In this document: piece after piece, positions 31,312 through 40,095 of the stretch
How the letters are laid out: each line of letters begins with the position of its first letter
Numbering within the stretch: position 1 is the first letter of the stretch
Source: Sycon ciliatum
Lineage: Eukaryota > Porifera > Calcarea > Leucosolenida > Sycettidae
Assembly (NCBI RefSeq): GCF_964019385.1
Contig: NC_088645.1
Coordinates: forward strand, 45,137,529 to 45,201,528
Length of the DNA stretch: 64,000 nucleotides
Direction: 5' to 3'
The notes under the pieces: generated by a model
Seen by the model: only the letters and a program-made list of their open reading frames with translations
The model's database searches: none
What the model was told of the DNA's origin: nothing
Position numbers and translations under genes: made by a program

Positions 31312-31920
31312 AGGCTTATACGCAAAACTGTTGCTGCTTTCAGCGACGCTGTAGATAATGCATTATACAAGGCATATTCCATGTTGGACAATGCCATAGA
31401 AATCATGGTCTCTATGTACTTTCAAATGTGATATCCAGCTTCATCTTCCACAGAGTTGTTCTCTAGACCCCAGTGATTGATTTTCAAGAAAGAAAAAAAA
31501 TTCCAAAAATTTGCCCTTAGACACGGTATTGCATGCACTGGCCCATATATATATATTATATTATGCGCACAGATTCACACTGGAGGCGCTGTACATTCGC
31601 AGTTTGAGGCCAGAGCTGTGTCGACAAAAGAAGCACATCAAGGTGCTGCGGCTGTTCAAGCTGCAACCGGACTGACAACTTTATCACGTGTTTGTTCTGG
31701 TACTGCATTCCCTTCATGTGTTGTTTCCCGCATTTTTCCACTGCTCCATACATTCTTATGGTAGTGTAGTGTGAACTTGAGGCGCGTAAGAATATTCTTG
31801 CTGATTCTCTACCCCAGTATAAATTCTGGCTTCGTTTTCGTTCTTGCTCATTCCCATGTACCTACTGATGAAAATGGGTGAAAAGCTTTTAGTGTTATGA
31901 AACTTACAACCTTGTTGTTG
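31312..31920. other. Gene-free interval
   Basis: AT-rich, with a TATATATATATTATATTATG tract at 31545-31565. No exon or ribozyme passes inspection; a CTGATGA at about 31866 lacks a stem II. Confidence 0.4.
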
Positions 31921-32395
31921 TGTGTATATTATATAATAATATATAGAGAGAGAGAGAGAGCGAAACAGTTGCTCTCCACAGATTTGAGCATTATTGCTCC
32001 CTAGTAGCCAGCAATGTCGTTAGGTTGAGCACTCTTACCTTAGCGCGAACCCTTGCCGCTCGCCTTGTGCAACGTTCACTGCTCCTGGTGCATTTCAAGT
32101 ACTCTAGGCGGGGTTGGCAGGTCTTTATAAAAATGCTTTGCTTCACGGAACCGTATTTCATTGCGAAGAGCTGCGCTTCGGTCCTCTGAGCTGTGCTGAG
32201 GAGCTCTAACAGAGCGAAACAGTTGCTGCCCACAGATTTGAGTATTATGCTCCCTAGCAGCCAGCAATGTCGTTAGGTTGAGCACTCTTACCTTAGCGCA
32301 AACCCTTACCGCTCGCCATGTGCAACGCTCACTGCTCTTGGAGCATTTCGAGCACTTTTGGCGGGGTTCAGGGCCAGCAATCGAGGACATCTGAG
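31921..32395 (+). mobile_element. Retrozyme-like array, family B (about 254-nt unit)
   Basis: After a TA/GA simple repeat (31921-31960) comes the 3' half of a hammerhead (CGAAACAGTTGCTCTC|CACAG, predicted cleavage after 31976), a full unit (31977-32230, 254 nt) ending in a hammerhead, then a partial second unit (32231 to about 32395). Units share TTTGAGCATTATTGCTCCCT and TGTCGTTAGGTTGAGCACTC. Stem sequences and unit bodies differ from family A, although a GAGCACTCTTGC/CTTACC-type word occurs in both. A further partial copy lies at 38085-38208. Confidence 0.75.
32191..32235 (+). ncRNA. Hammerhead ribozyme B1 (CTGAGGA core variant)
   Basis: CTGTG (32191-32195) and CACAG (32231-32235) form stem I. 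The core is CTGAGGAG, and position 7 of the CUGANGA core is tolerant. Stem II is GCTC-TAACA-GAGC; CGAAAC is intact. Stem III ACAG-TTG-CTGC ends in CC rather than TC, changing the U of the cleavage triplet, so activity is doubtful. Confidence 0.65.
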
Positions 32396-32618
32396 AGTTG
32401 TAATTTTTGTACTCCTCCGAGGTGTGATTTTTGGCGTGCTGGGCCAAGCACAAGGAAGTCATCTGCAAAAAAACTGCAGAAAATGGTTGTTGTTTGATCC
32501 TTTGGTGTAATCTTTGTTTCTAGTCGAAGCTAGTTGCTGTTTGGAGCAGAAACGCTGAAATTGACTATTTTCTGCATGTACTCATACATGTACTCATGTA
32601 CTCAGGCATGCAGTCTCA

Positions 32619-32922
32619 TGATGTATTCATGTAATGAATTCAGTTTAGCGTAGGCGCACATCTCGCAACTACGTATCTGCTGCGCTACAGCGCCCTCTAC
32701 GGTTCTGGCCGCGGCACTTGTTTAGCGCGCCTTGCCGCGACCGGCAAGACCGCCTGCTGTGCATCACATTAATTTATGCGTACGCCATCACAATAATTAA
32801 TTCAGTTTTGATCGGGTCCGAGTCCGCAACGTGGCACATCTCCTTGCCATTCTCAGTTTTGAGTCTTCTCTGCTTTGGCTCATGCCCGACTTGCATCCTG
32901 CTGCCTTTGTCTTTTGCTGACC
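32619..32922 (+). repeat. Ngaro split direct repeat A1
   Basis: 304 bp starting TGATGTATTCATG and ending TTTTGCTGACC; matches A2 at 36917-37220. Acts as the 5' leader and probably carries the promoter. Confidence 0.92.
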
Positions 32923-32941
32923 GAACTGTCATTGCCTAGTC

Positions 32942-33940
32942 ATGTCGGGCACCAGGAAGAGAACCCGTCGCGCAGCACCTAGCCCTGTTCCCGACCCACC
33001 TGTTTCTTCGGCTGCGGACCCCGAGCTGCCGAGTAACGCTGCCTCACCACTCGACGGCGGACAATTCAAGCAATTTATATCTGACGAAGTCCAGAAAGCC
33101 GTCACCGCCGCCCTGGCAGAAACGGTCTCCCCACTGCTTGCCACCATCGGATCCTCGCAGCCTTCCCCCGCCATGGCCGTACCCACCGGAAATGCTGCGC
33201 CAACTGGTCCGGGTGCTGGCTCTCTATCTCATCCACTGAACGTGCCGTCTCACGTGAGAGAGAGGATTTTGCGAGGTGAGTGTGTTGATTTGAATACACT
33301 GTTACCGGAAGCTCTTGGGGCACCAAAGCGTGACACGATTCAGTTGAATTTCAGTGGGTCCAGGACTGTTGAGCTGCTGGATCCCAGCTCTGGCGGGCAT
33401 GTCGAGAAAGTTCGTAGGCATGTTCACGACCTGGTTACATGGCTAGAAGCCTGGTCCAGATATATGTTCGTACTATGCTCGCACGCACCCAGCCGTTTCT
33501 CCGAACTGATGGCATATCAGGCCACCATTGTATCGGCCAACTCCTCATACTATCCGGAGGCCTGGCTCGAATATGACCGGGAGTTCCGTCTGGCAATCTC
33601 TCTTGACCCCAGTAAGCGTTGGGACGCCATTGACGGCAATCTCTGGCAACTGAAAATGACAGGCCGCTCACGCCCGCAGTGTAGCACATGCCGGATCACT
33701 CACCCTCCATCGGGTAGCCAGTGCCCTTTTCGTGCCTCCCGAGTACCAAACCAGCAGTTTGCACCACGGTCTGCCTACACCAAGTCTGGCAAAGAGATCT
33801 GCCGGAATTTCCAGCAAGGTCGATGCTCCAACACCGACTGTAAATTTGCCCACGTCTGCTCCCAATGTGAGGGCGCACATGCCCGCCCCTCCTGCCCGCG
33901 TCGCTTCTCCACTGGCAACCAGCGGCAGAACAAAGCTTAA
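32942..33940 (+). CDS. gag: Ngaro Gag-like protein with CCCH and CCHC zinc fingers (332 aa)
   Basis: The first ATG after A1 opens 332 codons. The N-terminal 100 residues are Pro/Ser/Ala-rich. The middle (about 130-230) holds a helical segment with LVTWLEAWSRYMFVLCSHAP then AYQATIVSANSSYYPEAWL. Near the end CRNFQQGRCSNTDCKFAHVC is a CCCH finger (C-x7-C-x4-C-x3-H) followed by CSQCEGAHARPSC (C-x2-C-x3-H-x4-C). This is the RNA-binding structural protein that packages the element RNA. The last 209 nt overlap the start of the RT ORF in another frame (+1 relative to gag), so RT is made by frameshifting or by internal or re-initiation. No frame damage is seen. Confidence 0.85.
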   Translation: MSGTRKRTRRAAPSPVPDPPVSSAADPELPSNAASPLDGGQFKQFISDEVQKAVTAALAETVSPLLATIGSSQPSPAMAVPTGNAAPTGPGAGSLSHPLNVPSHVRERILRGECVDLNTLLPEALGAPKRDTIQLNFSGSRTVELLDPSSGGHVEKVRRHVHDLVTWLEAWSRYMFVLCSHAPSRFSELMAYQATIVSANSSYYPEAWLEYDREFRLAISLDPSKRWDAIDGNLWQLKMTGRSRPQCSTCRITHPPSGSQCPFRASRVPNQQFAPRSAYTKSGKEICRNFQQGRCSNTDCKFAHVCSQCEGAHARPSCPRRFSTGNQRQNKA

Positions 33941-35552
33941 TGAACTGCATCTCGATAGTAGCATTCTCCGGACACACCCTACATTCTTTCACACTTGCCG
34001 CACACCTATTCACGTTAATCGCCTCCGTTCCTTACTGCGTGCACACCCCGATCAAGCTTTTGTTAAATATGTACTTCATGGCCTTACGTATGGTTTTGAC
34101 ATCGGCTTCAATGGCCCACGCCAAAGCAGCATGTTCTCCCCTAACTTACCTTCTGCGAGGATGCATCCCGATTTTATTACCAAATACCTGCAAGAATGTT
34201 GCTCCCGCTTTGAACTGCTAGGTCCTTTTTCCTCCTCGCTTTTTCCTTTTTTTCATTGCTCCGGTGTTGGCTGCGTTCCGAAAAAGAACGGCCGCTTTCG
34301 TTTAATCCACCATCTCTCTAGCCCAGAGGGTCAAAGTGTTAACGATGGAATTTCACGTGAAGATTTCAGCTTGCATTACATCACTATTGATCACGCGATC
34401 GATGCCATTATGCAGTACGGTCGTTCTGCTTATCTTTTCAAACTTGACATTCGGAGTGCTTTCCGCATTGTACCTGTGCGGCAGGAAGACTGGCCTCTGC
34501 TAGGTATTCACTGGCAAAACCAATATTATTTCGACACTGTGCTCCCCTTTGGCTTACGCTCCAGCCCTGCCATTTTTAACTCTATTGCCGACTGCCTTGA
34601 ATGGATTGCTCGCTATGAGTTTTCTATTACTGACCTGCTCCATTATCTAGATGATTTCCTTTGCATTTCTCCATCGGAGCTGGTGGCGAACCAACGTGCT
34701 TCAATCCTGCTTCGCTGTTTTAACTATGTCCAAGTCCCCTTGGCACCTGACAAAGTGGAAGGTCCAGCTCAAGTGCTGTCGTTCCTGGGCATCGAGCTGG
34801 ACTGTGGCAGACTGGAGGCCCGGCTACCAGACACCAAGTTGCAAGATCTCCGCACCTTGCTCGACCAGTATGTCAACCGTGGCGACATGACCCAACGCGA
34901 ACTCGACTCACTATTGGGAAAACTCTCCTTCGCAGCTCGGGTAATTATACCTGGTCGGACATTCATGCGCCGACTCTGGGATATTTGTCACCGCTACAGT
35001 CAGCCACACTATAAGATCAAACTCTCAGTCGAGGCCCTGGAAGACCTGAAGTGGTGGCAACGCCTCCTCTCGCAATGGAACGGAAAGTCCTTCTTTCATA
35101 TGCCAAATTGGACCCCGTCTCCCGACATCCAATTGTTTACCGATGCCAGCGGTTCGATCGGCTGGGGCGCATGTTATGGCCATCGCTGGATCCAGGGACA
35201 GTGGTTGCCGGAACAAGCCGACTACTCCATCGAGTGGAAGGAGATGTTCGCCATTGCCGCAGCTTGCTCCTCCTGGGGCCTTGAATGGCGCAAGCTCCGC
35301 ATACTCGTGTACTGCGATAACGAAGCCGTAGTGGCATGCCTGTCCAATGGTTGTAGCCGCTCCCCCCCAGTCATGGACCTGATACGACGGCTGTTCTTCA
35401 TGTGCGCTAACTTTGGCTTCATTCTGTCAGCAAAGCATATTCCAGGATGCACTAACAAAGCCGCTGATGCTCTGTCTCGTTTTAACATGCAGGCGTTTCG
35501 CGAGGCGGTTCCGGGAGCTCGGGCGACAGCCGACCTGTTCCAGTCATTCTAA
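33732..35552 (+). CDS. pol: Ngaro reverse transcriptase / RNase H (606 aa)
   Basis: The open frame contains a full RT: KLDIRSAFRIVPV (catalytic Asp at about residue 239), LPFGLRSSPAIF, and YLDDF (305-309, the two catalytic Asps). RNase H follows: FTDASGSIGWGA (Asp about 471), SIEWKEM (Glu about 502), YCDNEAVV (about 529) and NKAADALSRF (about 579). All key residues are present. The first about 70 codons overlap gag and may not be used; the true start is uncertain. The protein copies element RNA into DNA and removes the RNA strand. It overlaps the recombinase frame by about 65 nt at its 3' end. Confidence 0.88.
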   Translation: MPPEYQTSSLHHGLPTPSLAKRSAGISSKVDAPTPTVNLPTSAPNVRAHMPAPPARVASPLATSGRTKLNELHLDSSILRTHPTFFHTCRTPIHVNRLRSLLRAHPDQAFVKYVLHGLTYGFDIGFNGPRQSSMFSPNLPSARMHPDFITKYLQECCSRFELLGPFSSSLFPFFHCSGVGCVPKKNGRFRLIHHLSSPEGQSVNDGISREDFSLHYITIDHAIDAIMQYGRSAYLFKLDIRSAFRIVPVRQEDWPLLGIHWQNQYYFDTVLPFGLRSSPAIFNSIADCLEWIARYEFSITDLLHYLDDFLCISPSELVANQRASILLRCFNYVQVPLAPDKVEGPAQVLSFLGIELDCGRLEARLPDTKLQDLRTLLDQYVNRGDMTQRELDSLLGKLSFAARVIIPGRTFMRRLWDICHRYSQPHYKIKLSVEALEDLKWWQRLLSQWNGKSFFHMPNWTPSPDIQLFTDASGSIGWGACYGHRWIQGQWLPEQADYSIEWKEMFAIAAACSSWGLEWRKLRILVYCDNEAVVACLSNGCSRSPPVMDLIRRLFFMCANFGFILSAKHIPGCTNKAADALSRFNMQAFREAVPGARATADLFQSF

Positions 35553-36496
35553 CTGCCGCGGACGAATTAGCAGCACGATATGCTGCTCACGCTCTATCCG
35601 ACAACACCAGACGAACGTATTCCGCCGGCGAATCTAAGTATCTCAAGTTCTGCCAACTTCAAAGATGGTCCCCGTTTCCCGCTTCAGACCTAATGCTGAG
35701 TAGTTTTGCTGCCTCCCTAACCCAGTCGGTCAGACCAGTGACTATTAAGGTTTACCTCAGTGCTATCAAGAACCTGCACCTGGAGCTCGGTTATGTCGAC
35801 CCGACCGAGGGCGCGCACTTCCTCAAGCGAGTGGTACGCGGTATTTGCCGTTGCCATGGAGTAGCCGCTGTCCGCCCCCGGCTGCCAATCACGTTTCCTA
35901 TTCTCTGCAGTCTGGTTGACACCTGCCTAGCTGCTCCAGCCATGTGCCCTCACGACAAGCGCTGCCTGCATGCCGCTATGCTTGCCGTGTTCTTTGGTTT
36001 CTTCAGATGCGGTGAACTGCTAGAAGCACCTACCACGCGCGGCTGTTTGACATTCGAGTCAGGGATGCTCCATGTGCACCTACCACGCTCGAAGACAGAC
36101 CCGTCCGGGGAAGGTACGACGGTGCTGATCGGGCCAGCGGTGCCGCCATACTGCGCTGTGAGAGCCATGCTCACCTACCTCACTGCAACCGCCTCTGCTC
36201 GTCCAGGCAGTGCTGTGTTCATCCTGGCCAACGGGCAACGCCTCAACCACAGCACTTTTACAGCCCACGTACGCACGCTGCTTAGCACCAGCGGCGTGGC
36301 AAACTGGCAGGACTATGCAGGCCACAGCTTCCGTATCGGGGCCGCTACCACTGCTGCCCTTGCTGGCGTCCCCGACCACCAGATCCGCTCCGCGGGACGG
36401 TGGCGCAGTGATGCATGCCTACGCTACATCCGGACACCACCGTCATCGGCCCGAACGCTGGCCAGCAAACTATCCTCAGTAAGATCATCTCCCTGA
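35486..36496 (+). CDS. Ngaro tyrosine recombinase
   Basis: The frame is open from 35486, and the first ATG is only at 35693. The upstream residues (AADELAARYAAHALSDNTRR then TYSAGESKYLKFC) look like the conserved N-terminal SAM-like core-binding region, so translation most likely begins before that ATG, by -1 frameshift or re-initiation from the RT frame it overlaps. Catalytic-domain landmarks: FFGFFRCGELL (first Arg), SKTDPSGEG (the beta-hairpin Lys), HSFRIGAAT (His and second Arg), GRWRSDACLRYIR (Trp in place of the second His, Tyr nucleophile). The enzyme inserts the circular DNA intermediate without target duplication. Confidence 0.88.
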   Translation, partial: HAGVSRGGSGSSGDSRPVPVILTAADELAARYAAHALSDNTRRTYSAGESKYLKFCQLQRWSPFPASDLMLSSFAASLTQSVRPVTIKVYLSAIKNLHLELGYVDPTEGAHFLKRVVRGICRCHGVAAVRPRLPITFPILCSLVDTCLAAPAMCPHDKRCLHAAMLAVFFGFFRCGELLEAPTTRGCLTFESGMLHVHLPRSKTDPSGEGTTVLIGPAVPPYCAVRAMLTYLTATASARPGSAVFILANGQRLNHSTFTAHVRTLLSTSGVANWQDYAGHSFRIGAATTAALAGVPDHQIRSAGRWRSDACLRYIRTPPSSARTLASKLSSVRSSP

Positions 36497-36588
36497 CACC
36501 GATGTTTCTCAATTCACACAATTCCCTCATAATGAACTATGCTATGCTGCACTGCAATACTGTTGTGTATGGGTATGTACTGGCGGTA

Positions 36589-36916
36589 TGGCGAGTCACT
36601 CATAACTGGTCTGCCTTTCTATTGCGGCATTATGGCCTTATGGTCCTGCCTTTCCATTGCGGCAATCACAGCCTCCGGGCTTCTGCCTTCCTGCGGCAAT
36701 CACAGCCTCCGGGCTTCTGCCTTTCTGCGGCACTCGCAGCCTCACGGGCTCGTGCCTACCTTGCGGCAAAGACCAACCAGTTCCTCGTCACCAGTACTTA
36801 CCCAACACAACCTAGCCTTATTCGTGTGGTGTATGCCTGTCTGCATGCCGTCTGTGTGCGCGGAATGCTAATGATGTATGCCTGCCTGCATGCCGTCTGC
36901 GTGCGCGGAATGCTAA
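36589..36916 (+). repeat. Ngaro split direct repeat B1
   Basis: 328 bp, same as B2 at 37287-37614 by reading. Internally repetitive (two TGCATGCCGTCTG units, three TGCGGCAATCACAGCCTCC-type units). Ends ATGCTAA. Confidence 0.92.
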
Positions 36917-37220
36917 TGATGTATTCATGTAATGAATTCAGTTTAGCGTAGGCGCACATCTCGCAACTACGTATCTGCTGCGCTACAGCGCCCTCTACGG
37001 TTCTGGCCGCGGCACTTGTTTAGCGCGCCTTGCCGCGACCGGCAAGACCGCCTGCTGTGCATCACATTAATTTATGCGTACGCCATCACAATAATTAATT
37101 CAGTTTTGATCGGGTCCGAGTCCGCAACGTGGCACATCTCCTTGCCATTCTCAGTTTTGAGTCTTCTCTGCTTTGGCTCATGCCCGACTTGCATCCTGCT
37201 GCCTTTGTCTTTTGCTGACC
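36917..37220 (+). repeat. Ngaro split direct repeat A2
   Basis: 304 bp, matches A1. Immediately abuts B1. Confidence 0.92.
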
Positions 37221-37286
37221 CACCATCCCACCACTAACCATTAATACTACATTGCATCATTCCTACTTCAAGTACAATAAACCTGG
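37221..37286 (+). terminator. Spacer with polyadenylation-like signal between A2 and B2
   Basis: 66 bp unique to this position, containing ACAATAAACC (about 37275-37284), a possible AATAAA signal for the element transcript. Confidence 0.4.
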
Positions 37287-37614
37287 TGGCGAGTCACTCA
37301 TAACTGGTCTGCCTTTCTATTGCGGCATTATGGCCTTATGGTCCTGCCTTTCCATTGCGGCAATCACAGCCTCCGGGCTTCTGCCTTCCTGCGGCAATCA
37401 CAGCCTCCGGGCTTCTGCCTTTCTGCGGCACTCGCAGCCTCACGGGCTCGTGCCTACCTTGCGGCAAAGACCAACCAGTTCCTCGTCACCAGTACTTACC
37501 CAACACAACCTAGCCTTATTCGTGTGGTGTATGCCTGTCTGCATGCCGTCTGTGTGCGCGGAATGCTAATGATGTATGCCTGCCTGCATGCCGTCTGCGT
37601 GCGCGGAATGCTAA
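37287..37614 (+). repeat. Ngaro split direct repeat B2 (right end)
   Basis: 328 bp, ends ATGCTAA at the element boundary. Confidence 0.92.
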
Positions 37615-38084
37615 CTCGTATTTTACCTCTTTTTCTGGAATGGATGCTGCTCTGCGCCCCTTGGTGAACCTTTCCTGCGCTCGTGGAGCAGCTGAAAAGG
37701 ACCACTGGTATGTCTGGTTCCTGGTTTGAAAGTGGAGAGTCGACTTCTGTGCCTTGAAAAAGGAGTAGAGAGCGATAAAGGTACGTCTGTGGCTTATTTT
37801 TGAGTGCTCCTCGTACATTTTTGATCGTGATAGAAATTCTCAGACCAAAGTCAGACCAAAGTCAGCGCGATGATGGCCGTGCAGTTTTCCTGTGGATTAT
37901 TTAGTTGTTTCATCTCGTATCTATGTCAGTATCGTGATGGTGAAGTGGAGAGGGTGATTTTCTTCCTCTAGGCTTCGTTCGGCCGACATTGCTTCGTCCT
38001 CGTTGAAAAGTGATTTTGAAAAAAAGATCGATTCGCAAAAATTGTGTTGATTTTCAATGTACGTGGTGACATGCGGTTGCTGGC

Positions 38085-38208
38085 TATGTGCAGCTCTTTA
38101 TAAAAATGGTTTGCTTCACGGAAACGTATTTCATTGCGAAGAGCTGCGCTTCGGTCCTCTGATCTGTGCTGAGGAGCTCTAACAGAGCAAAACAGTTGCT
38201 GTCCACAG
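38085..38208 (+). mobile_element. Retrozyme family B partial unit with hammerhead (G12 mutated)
   Basis: The 3' half of a family B unit (CTTTATAAAAATGGTTTGC onward) ends with stem I CTGTG (38164-38168), core CTGAGGAG, stem II GCTC-TAACA-GAGC, then CAAAAC where CGAAAC is required, stem III ACAG-TTG-CTGT, TC and CACAG. The G-to-A change in the invariant GAAA should abolish cleavage although every stem is intact. Confidence 0.7.
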
Positions 38209-38246
38209 ATTTGAGTGTATATATAATATAGAAAGAGAGAGAGAGA

Positions 38247-38493
38247 GTCCTGTCCGCAGATGGAGTATTTTGCTCCTGCTCTTGTAGCAGTTGAGCAATC
38301 TTGCATGGGGTAGTGCCTTTTCTGTTTGCGTTATGCAGAGCTCACTGACTTGTCAGTTTGAGCACTTTGGCAAGGTACGTTGGGGCCTGGTTTAAATCTG
38401 GGGTTGGAAAATTTATTTTTCATTGTTATCAGGTTCGGCCTCATTTCCTCTGTGCTGTGCTGATGAGTCCACAAAGGACGAAACAGTCCGCAG
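38247..38493 (+). mobile_element. Retrozyme family A unit (234 nt) with stem-III-deleted hammerhead
   Basis: Starts in mid-hammerhead (CCTGTC|CGCAGA, cleavage position after 38254) after a GA/TA simple repeat and runs 38255-38488 to a second hammerhead: CTGTG, CTGATGAG, stem II GTCC-ACAAA-GGAC, CGAAAC, then AGTC|CGCAG. About seven bases of stem III are missing. The stem II base changes relative to 29.6 kb are compensatory (GTTC/GAAC became GTCC/GGAC), showing past selection on the fold. Confidence 0.75.
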
Positions 38494-38518
38494 ATTGAGT
38501 ATAATTATATATATATTC

Positions 38519-39680
38519 AGGGTTCTAGCCAAAGGGGGGTAGGGGGGCGCAGCGCCCCCCCCCCCCCCCCTACTCTGTTTGCGCCCCTGTGAAATAGTGC
38601 AGCCCCCCTTGTTGCAACGTTCTCCATTTGTAATGTTTGTCTTCGTGTATTACATGTATAGTACTCAGTATGTCGTAATTGGACACTGCTCGATTATTCT
38701 TACCTTGTGCGTTTCACTATTTGTAACGTGGCTCCTCTGCTTCAGTTTTCGTTTTATCTCTCTGGCAGGGGCAACCACCACCCATCTGGTGGGTGCCAGC
38801 ATCCTCCGGCAGTTGCGCTGGGACTCTACGATGCATTCTTGTTCTTCGATAATTAGAAATCGGCCTTTCTAGTTCTTCGCGGTTGGAATTATTTTTGTTT
38901 GAATTATTATTTATTTGTGTTGTTTCTTGCGGCACTCGCTTTGTGTAGATTTGACCTTTTTTGCATGTCCGCATGAGTACAGATGACATCATGCATTATT
39001 TTCTGTCGCGTGTTTTGCTTTGAGCGTGTCGTTCAAGATGTTTGAACTGCGCCCGCTGGCCAATTTTCTTTGCTTGCTGTTTTCTTTGCCAGTCAAGCGT
39101 GAGGACGCTACGGTGTCGTCCTTCTTGGCTGTGTGTCCGGTACGGGGCCGGGTACGTGCGTCCCCAGCTCTCCGTTCTTTGTTCTTTTTTGAGTTAGATT
39201 CTTCAATGGTGTGTTTGGTAATACAGTCTTCTAAATAGATCGATGCCTCCAATGGTTGTGTCTGATGTCAGTGTGGGTTTGCGAGGGAACCGGTGAACCA
39301 CCCCTACTCATTTTCCGATTTTTTGTGTTTTTTCACGCCATTCAACGAAAATACAGTCGAAAGTCACTACTAGAGGGTTCATAAAGGCACATTTGTGAGG
39401 GTTGAAGTCGGGCGTTCACCCCGTATGTTACATTTTGCATGGCAAGACAATTTTGGACAATGGAAAAAATGGGTCATGGGGTAACTTTTTCCCATTCCCG
39501 CCTGCCCCCTACTATTTTGACCTGACTAGAACACTGATATTTTTTTCTTCAGACTTCGTAACTCACACTCCCTGTGAATCTACACGGGCGGATGGGACGC
39601 AGCCCTCACAGTAACCGACACACTTCACGCACAAACTAGCACACGGGGAGCCCCAAGTCATTTTACGGCCTCTGCTGGGA
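38519..39680. other. Gene-free interval with G/C homopolymer hairpin
   Basis: 38536-38572 holds GGGGGGTAGGGGGGCGCAGC followed by a 17-C run and TACT. The rest is T-rich with no supported exon. Confidence 0.4.
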
Positions 39681-39685
39681 TGACG

Positions 39686-39760
39686 GTTACACCATAGCTC
39701 GGTGGTTAGAGCATCGCTGGTTACAAGCGAAGGTCCCTGGTTCGAGTCCTGGTGGTGACA
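39686..39760 (+). repeat. tRNA-like sequence / SINE head (degenerate)
   Basis: A D-arm (GCTC-GGTGGTTA-GAGC), a perfect 5-bp anticodon stem (TCGCT/AGCGA) and a T-arm with GGTTCGAGTCC (B box) are spaced as in a tRNA. The 3' acceptor GGTGGTGACA pairs with ACACCA only if two extra bases are looped out at the 5' side, and base 33 is not T. More likely a tRNA-derived SINE or pseudogene than a working tRNA. The minus-strand sequence does not improve it. Confidence 0.45.
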
Positions 39761-40005
39761 GTCAATTTCTTCTTCGGACTTTTCCCGTTGGTCTCTTTCC
39801 CTCAAATCAGTTCATATTATATACTTCCTCCGGTAACAAAAACTTCGTGATGGATTTTTATGGATATGAAAACGCTTAGAACAGATCAAGAACAGTTTGT
39901 ATCGACTGCAAATCACTCCGGGACAAACTGGTAGTTCAGCCTATGTACTGTGTCTTTACAAGAGAAACTGTTGGCGGAATGAGCAGAGAGTTCAGTTTGC
40001 GTCGC

Positions 40006-40095
40006 TGTCGCCATCTGCTGCACGCGAGTCGTCATCTGCTGCACGCGAGTCGTCATCTGCTGCACGTGAGTCGTCATCTCTCTCACGAGTCGTTG
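40006..40095. repeat. 21-bp tandem repeat
   Basis: About four copies of TCGTCATCTGCTGCACGCGAG with small changes. Confidence 0.9.

Larger units (their letters stand above)
32619..37614 (+). mobile_element. Complete Ngaro-type tyrosine-recombinase retrotransposon
   Basis: Full element of 4996 bp with split direct repeats in the order A1 (32619-32922), three ORFs, B1 (36589-36916), A2 (36917-37220), a 66-bp spacer, B2 (37287-37614). A1 and A2 are both 304 bp and B1 and B2 both 328 bp; pairs are identical or nearly so by reading. The B1/A2 junction (GCTAA|TGATG) joins the two outer ends, as expected for a circular intermediate. There is no target duplication (CTCA before, CTCG after), as usual for recombinase-mediated insertion. 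ORFs: zinc-finger Gag, RT/RNase H, tyrosine recombinase. No methyltransferase domain, which favours Ngaro over DIRS or PAT. Identical repeats and intact frames point to a recent insertion. Confidence 0.92.

Noticed and set aside
31860-31885. CTGATGA...GAAA as a further hammerhead
   Set aside because: No stem II and no partner strands for stem I.
32076-32468. 130-codon minus-strand frame
   Set aside because: Antisense to retrozyme family B and explained by it.
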